In this document: positions 24,201 to 33,227 of the stretch, piece after piece | Position numbering within the stretch: the stretch's first letter is position 1 | How the letters are laid out: each line of letters starts with the position of its first letter | NCBI GenBank assembly: GCA_036898135.1 | Contig: CM072525.1 | Location: 26,844,943 to 26,908,942, forward strand | Length of the DNA stretch: 64,000 nt | DNA from: Oncomelania hupensis | Lineage: Eukaryota; Mollusca; Gastropoda; Littorinimorpha; Pomatiopsidae | Reading direction: 5' to 3' | Program-made: the position numbers and the translations under genes | The notes under the pieces: generated by a model | The model's input: the letters and a program-made list of their open reading frames with translations, nothing else | Told to the model about the DNA's origin: nothing | The model's database searches: none

Positions 24201-25879
24201 CAACTCGGGTAGGACAGCGGATCTCCTTGAAAGATAGAGGGTTCCTGGACCGGTAGACGATTGAGGGTCATGACGTCCGCCATTTGCTGTGTCATGGTTA
24301 GGTTGAGGGTGTCTTGCAACGCAGATCCCAGCGCCTCTTGATTGCTTGTTTCTTTCTTCAAGGCCCTCTCCTTCTGTAGAGTGAGCTCCCGCTCCATCAG
24401 GTTGAGTCTCTGCTGCAGTTGCTCGAGTGTAGAGCCGTTCTTGATTTCTTGTTCTCTTTCTTGCTTGAGCGGGACTTCGGCTTGCTGGTTGCGAGAGACA
24501 AAGGGAGGGGCTTGATAGCGCAGGATGGGCTCTTCCTTATGCTGGGGGGTTGAGGTATTGGGGAGGCGTAAGGAAAGAAGCTGAGGGAGTTGGGGTTCCC
24601 AGGAAGGTGGGTAGGGAGGTGCTTCAGTTTTCACTGTCGCCATCGACGCTAGTCTTTGGTAGGGTGTGGCTCCTACCCACGTCGTAAGAGGCTGTGATGG
24701 GCCGAGAACAGCTCCGCCCTTGGTGATGGTGGGGCGGTGGTCGTAGGCTGCCGCAGGCAGGTGGTGTCCTTTCTCGACGCCGCTGGCGATGACTTCTTCT
24801 GCTGTTCGCCTTGGTTCCCTCTCGTCCTGATCTCCCTCAAAAAACCTACCTATCATGTTGTCACCCACATCTATTCTGTGTTTAGGGCTACCATGCGTTG
24901 CTTTCAACATTCTAGCTATTTGAGAATGATCATCAAGATCGGGGACGTCGACTTCCGGTTGCAGTACCCTATTAACTATTTGCACAAGGGCCTTATTCTC
25001 TAATGTGTGCAGCTGTTCTCTTTGGGTTTCTGCCTCAGCTTTTACTTTCCACTCGGTTGCTTCTAGATTCTCAGTGTCTATTTTTGCCTGCAATTCCCTT
25101 TGTGCTAGTCTTTTAGTGGCCTGTACTATTTCTTCGGCTAACTCTTTCTCTGCTCTGTCCGCCTCTATCCTCGCCCTTTCCTTTTCTTCAAGGAGTCTTT
25201 TACTGGCCTGAATGGCTTCAGCATCGACAGATAGCTGCACTAAGATTTCGGACTTCGCTTCATCGATCCTAGCCAGGGTGTTGTGTTCTTGTTGAATAAT
25301 GGCCCTATTTCTTTCCGTGATTTCTTCCCTAACTGCACCGAACTGCACAGCTAGGTCAACGGATTCGGCTGCCGAAATGGAGGACTGGGTGAGGTTCGAA
25401 GTGACCGAGGTTGGGGCATAAGGCGAGGTCTTTGGGTAGATGGTGTAGTAGGCATCTTCAGCCACAGATACCCTTTCTTTCAACTCTTCTAAGTTTTCCT
25501 CTATGTCGGAAACTGTTGCCAAGGGAGCCAAGAACTGGTGTATTTGAACTACTTTGGAAAATTCTGCGGACAGCTCGTGCTTAATTGCCCTTTGGATCTT
25601 TCTACTGGGATTCCTTGCTTCTAAAGATAGGATAAACGACTGCAAGATTTCGCCGCAGTTCTCGGAAGCGATCCAGTAATCTTTGACTAACTGTTGTACT
25701 CTAATGGCCTCCTGAGTTCTTGTTCTACTGGCTACGGAGAGGGCTCTCTCAGATTGTTGGATTGCGGATTTGTCAATACGAGCGTCCGATACCATAATAT
25801 TATTGTCTTCTTCCTTTGCTCCCGACGTGGGGAGGTTCTGACTATCCTTTTCTGGATTTCCAGAGCTAGTTGAAAACAT
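21275..25879 (-). CDS. BEL/Pao-like Gag-protease polyprotein with an aminopeptidase-like insert replacing the pol core
   Basis: 1,534 residues with no internal stop. Residues ~175-300 are a long charged coiled-coil-like helix region. From ~545 to ~700 comes the BEL/Pao Gag region (DUF1759-type; FQGDPLSYPSWRSSF at ~550). At 789-850 is a Cys/His-rich zone (CLFCKTITHTTMEC, CFGCGKTSLHFRARC, CTKCGEAHLTLLH). A DUF1758-type aspartic protease follows (LLDTMSAVTF, Asp946). At ~1225-1246 is the start of the reverse-transcriptase region (SVPTKWYIPHHIVYNEK). Then instead of polymerase come 116 residues (1247-1362) with a basic tail, a hydrophobic anchor (~1276-1296) and PFPWRSARLDRKILPDSYEL, like the N-terminus of a type II membrane M1 aminopeptidase. 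The last ~170 residues are the integrase end (AIVNSRPLSVESLEDPTG, LTPNHIL) and C-terminal domain. ATG at 25879 lies 170 bp inside the 5' LTR. Confidence 0.88.
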   Translation of the reverse strand: MFSTSSGNPEKDSQNLPTSGAKEEDNNIMVSDARIDKSAIQQSERALSVASRTRTQEAIRVQQLVKDYWIASENCGEILQSFILSLEARNPSRKIQRAIKHELSAEFSKVVQIHQFLAPLATVSDIEENLEELKERVSVAEDAYYTIYPKTSPYAPTSVTSNLTQSSISAAESVDLAVQFGAVREEITERNRAIIQQEHNTLARIDEAKSEILVQLSVDAEAIQASKRLLEEKERARIEADRAEKELAEEIVQATKRLAQRELQAKIDTENLEATEWKVKAEAETQREQLHTLENKALVQIVNRVLQPEVDVPDLDDHSQIARMLKATHGSPKHRIDVGDNMIGRFFEGDQDEREPRRTAEEVIASGVEKGHHLPAAAYDHRPTITKGGAVLGPSQPLTTWVGATPYQRLASMATVKTEAPPYPPSWEPQLPQLLSLRLPNTSTPQHKEEPILRYQAPPFVSRNQQAEVPLKQEREQEIKNGSTLEQLQQRLNLMERELTLQKERALKKETSNQEALGSALQDTLNLTMTQQMADVMTLNRLPVQEPSIFQGDPLSYPSWRSSFALLIENRQIPSTQKLYYLQKYVGGAAQEAIKGFFMLREETSFDNALSLLEKRYGSSFIVSRAFREKLDAWPTIKSKDGNGLRDLADFLQQCLVASKVVGQLGILDDSQYQKRLVDKLPEWIGHKWARLVDMTKERNQRYPNFEELTKFVEKEADIACEPVFGFVQRATTTPTSRSEPHYGNQRKLTMLTQPSQVPQATRGNIAKEEQRPAPYQNRYNPSTLNKKCLFCKTITHTTMECRTLASKPLQERRSFLLKSGLCFGCGKTSLHFRARCPDKQNCTKCGEAHLTLLHGWTNQSRQFKPSSENPGAGNFPSVGTVLKTNMIKRTIPTSNLLSGTSSEASASGLHYSAEAQPEFTSMIVPVYLSSLEEPDQEVLTYALLDTMSAVTFVANNVVKCLKTTPRRTTLRLHTITSRDKTVPCQKITGLRVRAMDSSTYVDLPPAFSTDALGASSETVPTRETAMKYEHLKRIALEMPTFQPQCEAGLLIGYNCPKALMPLETIVGDPYAIRTALGWTIVGSVTPRTFPDDATSCHLVKGGNDEAVHTNGKHVFCTKVTEASTTDVLHLMERDFTDVDQGTLSQDDQRFLSIVNSGIKVNAKGHYEMPLPFRDENPVMPDNRDAVLKRTLGLKRQFEKRSSYHSDYSKFMIDIISQGHAEKVPDSELSVPTKWYIPHHIVYNEKMPGEKILNKKAVCEPSSSQRCRQFVRSRRWAIAILVAMAAFLILVALVEAFARLRSVLCTTFGGGSESSDTSAARHGQGEKTPTYIATDGRPFPWRSARLDRKILPDSYELLLHPNISQSLFYEVMAIVNSRPLSVESLEDPTGPLPLTPNHILTMKTTGILPPPGLFNDADIYARKQWKKVQCLADDFWRLWRRDYLATLQRRRKWHAVQPNVAIGDVVVLREESAFRNDWRLARVKETFPSSDGLVRSCRLLVPSPSADRDLTSSKTGHLIEIIRPVTKMTVLVKA
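21794..22141 (-). other. Probable captured host segment: M1 aminopeptidase N-terminus (cytoplasmic tail, TM, start of ectodomain)
   Basis: Codons 1247-1362 of the polyprotein. The segment begins at a Met (MPGEKILNKKAV), has a Cys/Arg-rich tail (QRCRQFVRSRRW), a ~21-residue hydrophobic helix (WAIAILVAMAAFLILVALVEA) and a Gly/Ser-rich stalk. It ends in GRPFPWRSARL and YELLLHPN. In M1 aminopeptidases such as APN, LNPEP and ERAP, the same order of short tail, signal anchor, stalk, a PW-x-RLP-like motif and Y-x-L-x-L-HPN-like motif opens the protein. The zinc-binding HEXXH catalytic region is not included, so no peptidase activity is expected. Capture by template switching during reverse transcription is an inference. 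Confidence 0.72.
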
Positions 25880-26048
25880 GATTAACAGTTCTTAAATAAT
25901 TGTTTAAAATAGCACACTAAGTCACAGTTCGCTGCACCTTAGCTACGAAGGACGTTTTGTTCACAAGAAGGGTGATGAATATAACGTTCTTTTCTGTTAA
26001 TGGTTATGCAAAATCGGCCTCTTAACTCATTTACGCCATAGGTTTCAT
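25880..26048 (-). other. 5' leader of the BEL/Pao-like element
   Basis: 169 bp between the 5' LTR and the ATG of the polyprotein. A primer binding site is expected next to the LTR, but the sequence there (ATGAAACCTATGGCG) does not clearly match a tRNA 3' end. Confidence 0.6.
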
Positions 26049-27570
26049 TGTTCCTGCACCCGTCTGACGGAATTTGGGAAAATATCGAGTCAAGGGGGTA
26101 AGGCCACGATTTCACATGCGCTCAATAAAGTACGACGACACACGCAGATAGAAAGTAAAAAATGAAAATTTATTTTTGCATTAAGAAACAGTGTTAACTA
26201 ACTAATTAAAATCCAAATTAAAAAACAAATTGACAATATTGATTTTAACCTAACTAATAGTGGGTGACAACAACTAAAGAATTGAAGAAGGCGTGAAGTC
26301 GCGTAAAAGAGAGCGATGAAACCTCTGGCTCAATCCCAATGGATGGTCAAAAACCGCGCAGACTGGTTACAGGATCCACAAAACACATCATGTCCAAAAT
26401 ACCAAAAAAGATAAGTGAATCAAAGACACAGCAGTGAACGTTTACAAAAACTGTCCTGAGCACAGCATCCTCCGGCGAAGACACAAAATGTTCCTTGTTA
26501 CATCCAACCCAACTTAATTTCCCCAATGCTATCTTCTCTAACTAAACTAACCCGTCTTCTCTCTGGACTGTCCTCGTCCCTCTTTCTATTTCTTTCTGTC
26601 TCTAACTACCACGAATCTTTGTCCTGCACTTATTTTATTGTCAGCATCCCATACGTAATTCCGCTCCAAAACTCGACCATTGTCCTCTCCCTAGTCATTC
26701 CCTCTTCTTCCTGTCAACCAACACCTTAATTCCTACAAAACAATGGTCCCCTCCGTGCTGACATCCTCTTCCGTCAAAAATATACATCTACATTATTTTA
26801 AACTTTGACACTGCCTGTTGACAGCACCAGCCGACACAAAACACAAGCAAATCCTTGCAACCAACTATCTTGTCTCATCACTCCATCGCTTATCTGCCCC
26901 CGCAGACAGGGGAAAACCCAAACCTAGATTCAACACCTGGGCAGAAACCCACTCTCTTAAAAGAAATATACATTGTAGGTTTACAAATCAAATCAAAGCA
27001 TTCACCGTTATAAAGGTTGTTTCTACATATGATAGTATGCACAATAACTACATTAAAACAATATACTATCCCAATAAACATACCTCTTCATTCATTATTG
27101 TCACCTTGCTGTACTCCAGTTAATACAACAAATACAAAAAATTAAAAATTCTAAATACAAGCATGATAACCAACATTGATTATACAAACTGTCAGTGTCA
27201 CATGAATCAACACTATAGCTTTAATACTCGGCCGTGCACGTGGGACGACTCAGGTCAAACATTCGCTGGGGACAGGACATACAGGCACGGGAGTGACGTG
27301 CGAAGTTGATTTGTTATTTCTAAACTTCCGCTCTTCATTGTATACCTTATACATTTTCCCATTCTGCGGTCTTGGTTACAATAACAAGGAGGGATGATTT
27401 GATGAAATATTAAAACAATGAGCAGCGACACACACAAAAACACGCACAAACATCAGCACTTATTTGGAGACAGGGCATTCCTTTTATATTCAGCATATCA
27501 ATAACCATCCAAACCAGCCATCACCATCGAAACTCTTCCGGATCTTGCTTCCAAAGTGGAAGCAAGAACA
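26049..27570 (-). repeat. 5' LTR of the BEL/Pao-like element
   Basis: Same 1,522-bp length and sequence as 19032-20553. In element orientation it should contain the promoter. Short ORFs inside are duplicated exactly in the other LTR and are not genes. Confidence 0.92.
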
Positions 27571-28045
27571 ATTGGAGAATGAAAGTTTAACGTCTGCACC
27601 ACCTTAACCATTGGAGCATGGAAGTTTAATGTCTGTACCACCTTAACCATTGGAGCATGAAAGTTTAACGTCTGTATCACCTTAACCATTGGAGCAGGAA
27701 AGTTTAATGTCTGTATCACCTTAATCATTGGAGCATGGAAGTTTAACGTCTGTATCACCTTAACCATTGGAGCATGGAAGTTTAACGTCTGTATCACCTT
27801 AACCATTAAAGCATGGAAATTTAACGTCTGTATCACCTTAACCATTGGAGCATGGAAGTTTAACGTCTGTATCAACTTAACCATTGGAGCATGGAAGTTT
27901 AATGTCTGTATCACCTTAACCATTGGAGCATGGAAGTTTAACGTCTGTATCACCTTAACCATTGGAGCATGGAAGTTTAACGTCTGTATCACCTTAACCA
28001 TTGGAGCATGGAAGTTTAACACTGTATCACCTTAACCATTGGCGA
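27571..28045. repeat. 39-bp satellite, right half of the split array
   Basis: About 12 units with the same phrase as 18412-19031, beginning at the target duplication ATTGG. Joining 19031 to 27576 restores the unit register, which shows that the retrotransposon landed inside one array. Confidence 0.95.
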
Positions 28046-28499
28046 TAAGGCATACTGGGGATAACCATTAACGGGAACAGTGGGTACGGTGCGTAAATCA
28101 ACGCTGAACCACCAGAGCAATCATATTGCTGACTAGGACGTCAAAGCCCATATGACTCACATGCTCCTTATGGATATTGCAATATTTAACAATGAAAATG
28201 GCTGCCCAGAACAAGAAAAAAAGAAATGGTGCTATTAAAATGCAAAGAAATACCGACAGGTTGATCTCCTGCTCCAAACATACTCATTTGGGATAACCTT
28301 GACCTTCAGCGACCTTGATTTTCGGATGACCTTGACCTTCACATAACCTTTCATGCATGATCAAATAACACAATGTTGCATACTATAGGTTGAATATAGC
28401 CATTGATTCTATGTACGATTAACTATTTTTTGTATGTTTTTGTAAGTCCTAAAATGACTTTGACCTTCATGATCAACAGCAAAAACTGAAAATATATGA
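28046..28499. other. No gene; repeated GACCTTGACCTT motifs
   Basis: No ORF of note. TGACCTTGACCTTCA-like phrases at about 28300, 28325 and 28450 continue at 29105-29340; they resemble paired nuclear-receptor half-sites (AAGGTCA). Confidence 0.5.
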
Positions 28500-29050
28500 A
28501 AACTCAATCAATCAATCTTTAATTTAACGTCTCTTCACACATTTAGGTGATATTAGACATTGAAAATGTAACTATTAAAGCACTTTAACTATTTCAAAAC
28601 ATAATTTCAAAACAGTCTATAACAGTCTACCAACAGGAGATTTAGCAATAACTTTCACAACGTCTGTAACATTTGGATAACACATTTTGATGATAGTAGA
28701 CATTGAAAATGCAACTTTTAAAACACGTTAACTATTTCAAAACAGAATTTCAAAACAGTCTATAAGAGTCTACCAACAGGAGATTTAGCAATAACTTTCA
28801 CAATGTCTGTAACATTTGGATGATATAGAACCATGTCTACAGAATGTCCATATTTAGTTATACTATGTCCATTTACTTTAAATATGTCTGTTAAAACTGA
28901 ACATTCAAAGAGAAGGTGATGTACTGATAGACTTGTATTACATATACACTGAACATCAGCTGAGTATTTAGTGTTCCATGCGTTCATTCTTAATTTATAT
29001 ATTAATTTAGAATGTGGTCTTGAACAATTCAGTATAGATATATTTTTAAT
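28500..29050 (-). mobile_element. LINE family C, ORF2 C-terminus with 143-bp tandem duplication
   Basis: Minus strand: LNCSRPHSKLIYKLRMNAWN, then CICNTSLSVHHLLFEC (a CCHC-type terminal motif of LINE ORF2), HPNVTDIVKVI and a terminal SPVGRLL stop at 28760. The 3' end is (GATT)n-like, with ATTGATTGATTGA at about 28505. The last part of the coding sequence and the 3' UTR are duplicated in tandem with a 143-bp period (about 28540-28682 and 28683-28825). 5'-truncated. Confidence 0.75.
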
Positions 29051-30147
29051 GAAAACTCAATCTATAGTCTTTAAATACAACAAGTTTGGACTTTAAATCT
29101 CTCACTGTTTAGGGTCAAGGTCATTACAAAGTACCTATACTAATCGGCAGCTCCATTGACCTTGACTTTGGAGTGAGGTAAACCCAAATTTGCATAGCAG
29201 CTGTGTCTCATTAATATATATTTTGCATCAAAGAATCATAAGTTCAATATTAATATCTTAAAAAAATAAAGTGAAATTTTGTGGAAAATTGTCAATTTTT
29301 CACTAACAATTGTTGACCCTGTGACCTTGACCTTGAAGTGAAGTCATTAATTCACTTATCATTTATGAGGGCTCATGGGTAGACAGCATCTTACCAAGTT
29401 GTTGTGTGATAGTTGAAATAGGCTCTAAGATATTAATCCACTTGCACATTTTGCACAGATCGTAATTTAAAGGTTTATTTTATTCTCACTGATCAAGAAA
29501 AAAGCAGTCTAGAAGTGCGTAAATTCATGAATCGTGGTTTAGTTCGTAAGGCAATGACGATGCAAGACTATGAAAGGGAGATGTTTATGCATGTGTATGT
29601 ATGTGGATGCATGTGTGTTTGTGTGTGTGTGTCTGTGTGCGTGTGCAGTGTTTTTTTTTTAAAGTTTAACGGCCGTGTGCCTGACCTATAGGAAAGCAGT
29701 AGACAGGGAACATTTGTCACTTTATCATTTTTATTCTTCTCTATTGTTTACCAGTTTTAATTTTTGTTGGCAACGGTGACGCAAGACGTGAAGAGCCAAG
29801 TGCGCAGTGGTGGGAAGAAGAGGGGGGTAGTGGGCGCACGCACATGCCCCGTGATTGCAGCATGCTTTAACCCTGCATTTCAAAGTATGTGCTGATGTCA
29901 TTGAGTAAGGGAACAAAAAGTAGACAGGAATTTTGTTTTTTTAATATTATTATTATTTTGACCCTCTGACAGAGGGCATGCTGATGCAATGTCTAACAGG
30001 ATTAGTAGGCCACATTATCATGTTTATTTATTATTTTGTGATTATACAATTACTTGGAAATTTGAAATTGTGAACACATTTATTTTGGATTTTTTTCTTA
30101 TACTTTTTAACGTATCGATTTCCACAAGGGTCTTATACTTTTATTGG
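29051..30147. other. No gene recognised; GT-rich patch at 29606-29645
   Basis: AT-rich sequence with TGACCTTGACC motifs near 29105, 29155 and 29320 and a short GT microsatellite. At 29665 AAGTTTAACGGCCGTGTG is reminiscent of a retroposon 3' end. Confidence 0.45.
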
Positions 30148-30212
30148 GCAAGCACAGGCGGCGGAAGCTGCTCAGGATTGGGGGGGCACACACACATTTT
30201 ATTCACTGACAT

Positions 30213-31868
30213 CAGGGCCGGATCTGGGAAAAGTCGAGGAGTGGGGTGGGGGTTGCAGATTTAGCGAAGGCGCGAAGCGCCGAGACTGCTAGGGGGGTCC
30301 GGGGTAATGCCCCCCCCGGAAATTTTTTTTTTCAAGGATGCAAAATGGTGCAATCTGAACCTTAAAAAAGCCATTTGTGATGGTCTGGGACTTTGAGCTT
30401 TTTGAACAATTGAACTGACAAACTCTGGGGTACAAAAATTATCCTCTGCCCCTCCCTTAAAAAAAAAAACAAAAAAAAAACACACACAAACATTTATTTA
30501 TCAGCAGAGATGTTTTGTATACTATTATTATTCACAACTTTTTGTTGTTTACCTTGTAGTTTATGAACAACACGCCCTTCTTTCACTTAATTCAGTCTTG
30601 CTGCACTAGGTTCCTCGGCATTAGTACCATTTGTGAATTGTATCTTCTGGCAAAACAGTTCACTGCCTCTTTGAAGTCAATATCAACATCCCTGTGCACT
30701 TTCAGTAAAGCAAGTCCATTGAGTCTCTTTGCCCCATTGTAGAGCGCAGGTTGTTTTTCAGGTTGCGCAACTGACTGTTTGAACGCTCACACTCGGCAGT
30801 AGTGACAGGCAGGGTGCAAAGGTTCTTTAGCATGATGAACAGGTTGGGATAAAAATCCCTGTCACAATGTTTCAGTGCTTCTGATGCTGTGGATGGGATG
30901 ATAGCTGTCGCATTCTCAGCAGCACTTCGCCATTTGCAAACCCACCGTTGGTATTCTGCATCAAGGGTAGCGTTGTCTGGTAGGTCAGACTCCCACAACA
31001 TTGCCAGTGTCTTCACCTTTTCTGGAACCTGCATGAAGCCATCCTGGTTGTCTATTAAAGTGCTTGGCACCAGACAGAGACCATCAACTGCTAGCCCAGC
31101 ATTTTTGAACCTCGAGTCCAATTCGGTTGACAGGTGTGCCAAGAAAGGAATGGCAATGCTAATCTTGAAATATTCTTCTGGAGTGGCCGCAGGTTGGTTG
31201 TCACGGAGAGTCTGTCGGGATGCTTGACGAGGAACAATAACACCAGTTGTCAAAGCATTTGCCATTTTGCTGACTTCACCAAACCAGGCAACGAACGCTG
31301 TGTCGACATCTCTTCTAATAGAAGACATGCAGTTACTGACCTCTTTGATTTCCCTGTAGGCATCGACAACATCTTTTGTCCTTTTCTGCAGCTTCGCTGT
31401 CAAGGGTTTCCATTTCAATGATGTTTTTGGACGATTCAGCGATGGTCGTTTTAATGGATGTTCGTTACAACGACTTGTCATAATTATCAACTTAGCATCT
31501 TAATTAATATTTCTAAAAAGTCGATTAGGGCAGTATCAAGGTGAAGGTGCTGGAAGAGGCTTGCGGCCAGAACAAGAAAATATGTCTGCATTTACTAATT
31601 TAGGCTTATGGTTGGGTTACTTGGTCGTTTCAACGGGAAAACGCTTTGGACGTTTCAACGGATCCCTTGAAATGGATTTCCGTTGAATTGACTATAAATA
31701 ACTCTTTGTACTTTGGACCAAAAGTGACTAAAACCTGCAATGTTTTAAAAACAATTTTTAAAAATTTGAAACTTTTTGAATTAAAAAAATTTATTTTTTT
31801 TTAAATTTGGAGGGAGGGTTCTGGAACTCAGGTAACCCCCCTCCACCCCCCTCCCGGGTCCGGCCTTG
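30213..31868 (-). mobile_element. hAT transposon, inner copy, nested in the outer hAT
   Basis: Left end CAGGGCCGGATCTGGG; right end CCCGGGTCCGGCCTTG. Reverse-complemented, 13 of 16 positions match. GACAT lies on both sides (30208-30212 and 31869-31873), again a 5-bp duplication. It carries a minus-strand transposase C-terminal region. Its N-terminal part is missing, so it is non-autonomous. Confidence 0.85.
30610..31490 (-). pseudogene. hAT transposase fragment (HATC dimerisation domain) of the inner copy
   Basis: Open from 31490 to 30702 (262 residues). It resembles the hAT-derived proteins often annotated as 52 kDa repressor-like. FKISIAIPFLAHLSTELDSR lies mid-protein and FYPNLFIMLKNLCTLPVTTAECERSNSQL near the end, the C-terminal dimerisation domain with its conserved TxAxxERxxS pattern. 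At about 30735 the frame shifts; the conserved tail (RLNGLALLKVHRDVDID) continues in another frame to about 30610. The N-terminal zinc finger and first catalytic part are absent. Degenerate and inactive. Confidence 0.82.
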
Positions 31869-32089
31869 GACATTTACTCCAAATAATTGGAACTATTTTC
31901 ATAGACACTATGTGAGAGAGAAAAAAAAGATATATAACATATTTCTACAACTGTGCATATAAGAGAGAGAGAGAGAGAGAGAGAGGGGTGGGGGAGGGTA
32001 GAGAGAAAGGAAGAGAAACTGACCTGACAATGTTGATCCATCACAGTAACAAAAACAGCAGTCATGCATTTCATTTGGCATGGGAAATT

Positions 32090-33144
32090 ACACCGTTAAT
32101 TTTCCAAAGTATGTCTGACGGCGTTCATTTCTATTAATAAATTCGTAAGCAGTTTGCGCTAGGTCTAGTTGATCTACTTTGTCTTTTAACACATGCATTA
32201 TAAGACAATTATTTAGACGCTCCTGCGTCATCGTTGCCCAAAGGTATGTTTTACCCGCTTTAGGGCTGAAAAACTGCTTTCAGCCGTTGCAGTTGTGGTT
32301 GGGATGGTGAAGTACAGTCTGAGAAGTTTATCCACTTCACTCGGCATCCGTCGCACAGTGTCAGAAGCTTTCATTTCATCCGGCAGTGCTTGGAAGATGG
32401 TGATCCTAGAGTTAGCCGCCTTCCTAATGTTACCCAGTGCATGTGGGAGGAGTTCTAGCTGGGTTTTGAGTCTGTCCAAGTCGATGTCAGCGGAATATGT
32501 ATCTTTGATTTCTTGAGAAATTTCTGGTCTCTTCCCTGCTGCTCCATCACTTAGAAGAACTTCAATTTTCCTTGGTAAGTCGAGAGCTATTTGATCAAAC
32601 CGGCTCTTTAAATGTTCCTTGATGTTGTCAGTGGCCTCACAGTATTGCTGTCTGTATTAAGCAGATGGACAAGAGTAGCTGTGACCCTGTGAGCCATCGT
32701 CCAGTCTTCGTGGAGGCTGCTTCTGTCTAGGAACGCAGGGCTCATCACACAAATTTGCAGCTTTCGTTGTGATGTCAGCAAAAAGTGTCTTATAACAATC
32801 TACATGCCTCATGCTTTCCAGTGTTCTCAGACAAATGTCAGCAGCGTTTACTGCGTCATCAAAAGTCGTTTGTTTTCTTTGAAGAACTGTCACCAGCTCT
32901 TCAGTCACAGCAAGGATCTTTTTGCAACTCCTGACACATGACCCTGAAAATTACTCACCCTGTCGTAGGCCTGGCCCCTGCCGTTTTGCACAGGCAAGTC
33001 AAGTCTGATCAAGCAGTCCTTCAGTGCTTTGAAAATGGTCTCAGCACAGGTATTGTTAACTTGCATCAGTCCAGAGAAAGTGGGAAAATATTGGTTTGAA
33101 CCTCCAAATAATGTTTTTTGAGGGGCTGAATATTGGGGGGGCAA
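32090..33144 (-). pseudogene. hAT transposase remnant (DUF4371-like to HATC) of the outer copy
   Basis: Three overlapping minus-strand pieces in N-to-C order. 33144-32905 has CAETIFKALKDCLIRLDLP and YDRVSNFQGHVSGVA. 32908-32657 has EELVTVLQRKQTTFDDAVNA. 32479-32228 has MPSEVDKLLRLYFTIPTTTATAESSFSALKRVK, the HATC domain. At least two frameshifts (near 32920 and 32230) and one gap separate them; the tail MTQERLNNCL continues in a third frame to about 32090. It resembles ZMYM1-like hAT transposases. Only the middle and end of the protein remain. Confidence 0.82.
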
Positions 33145-33227
33145 ATGTATAGGTTTGCCCCCCCCAATATTTTTCTTGGGGGGGCCAGTGCCCCCCTTGC
33201 CCCCCCGCTTCCGCCGCCTGTGGCAAG

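Larger units (their letters stand above)
19032..27570 (-). mobile_element. BEL/Pao-like LTR retrotransposon, complete but internally replaced
   Basis: Two LTRs of 1,522 bp (19032-20553 and 26049-27570) start with TG and end with CA. They are flanked by the 5-bp duplication ATTGG (19027-19031 and 27571-27575). The purine tract GGGGTGGGAG sits directly before the 3' LTR on the minus strand (20554-20563). One long minus-strand ORF (21275-25879) carries gag, protease and the ends of pol. The reverse transcriptase, RNase H and integrase cores are absent, and an aminopeptidase-like segment stands in their place. I could not assign a primer binding site. The LTRs match at every point I compared and give identical short translations, so insertion is recent. 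The element must depend on enzymes supplied in trans. Confidence 0.9.
30153..33222 (-). mobile_element. hAT transposon, outer copy, with 16-bp TIRs and 5-bp TSD
   Basis: Left end CACAGGCGGCGGAAGC and right end GCTTCCGCCGCCTGTG are a perfect 16-bp inverted pair, directly flanked by GCAAG (30148-30152 and 33223-33227). A 5-bp duplication is shorter than the usual 8 bp for hAT but fits the hAT5-type group. It encodes hAT transposase remnants on the minus strand (32090-33144). A second hAT is inserted at 30213-31868; without it this copy would be only about 1.4 kb, so it is deleted and non-autonomous. A small perfect hairpin of G7/C8-rich arms lies at about 33130-33172. Confidence 0.85.

Noticed and set aside
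18412..28045. CRISPR-like array
   Set aside because: The 39-bp units are head-to-tail with no spacers, and the sequence is eukaryotic.
30153..33222. A single hAT gene with two C-terminal domains
   Set aside because: Separate TIR pairs and separate 5-bp duplications show two nested elements.
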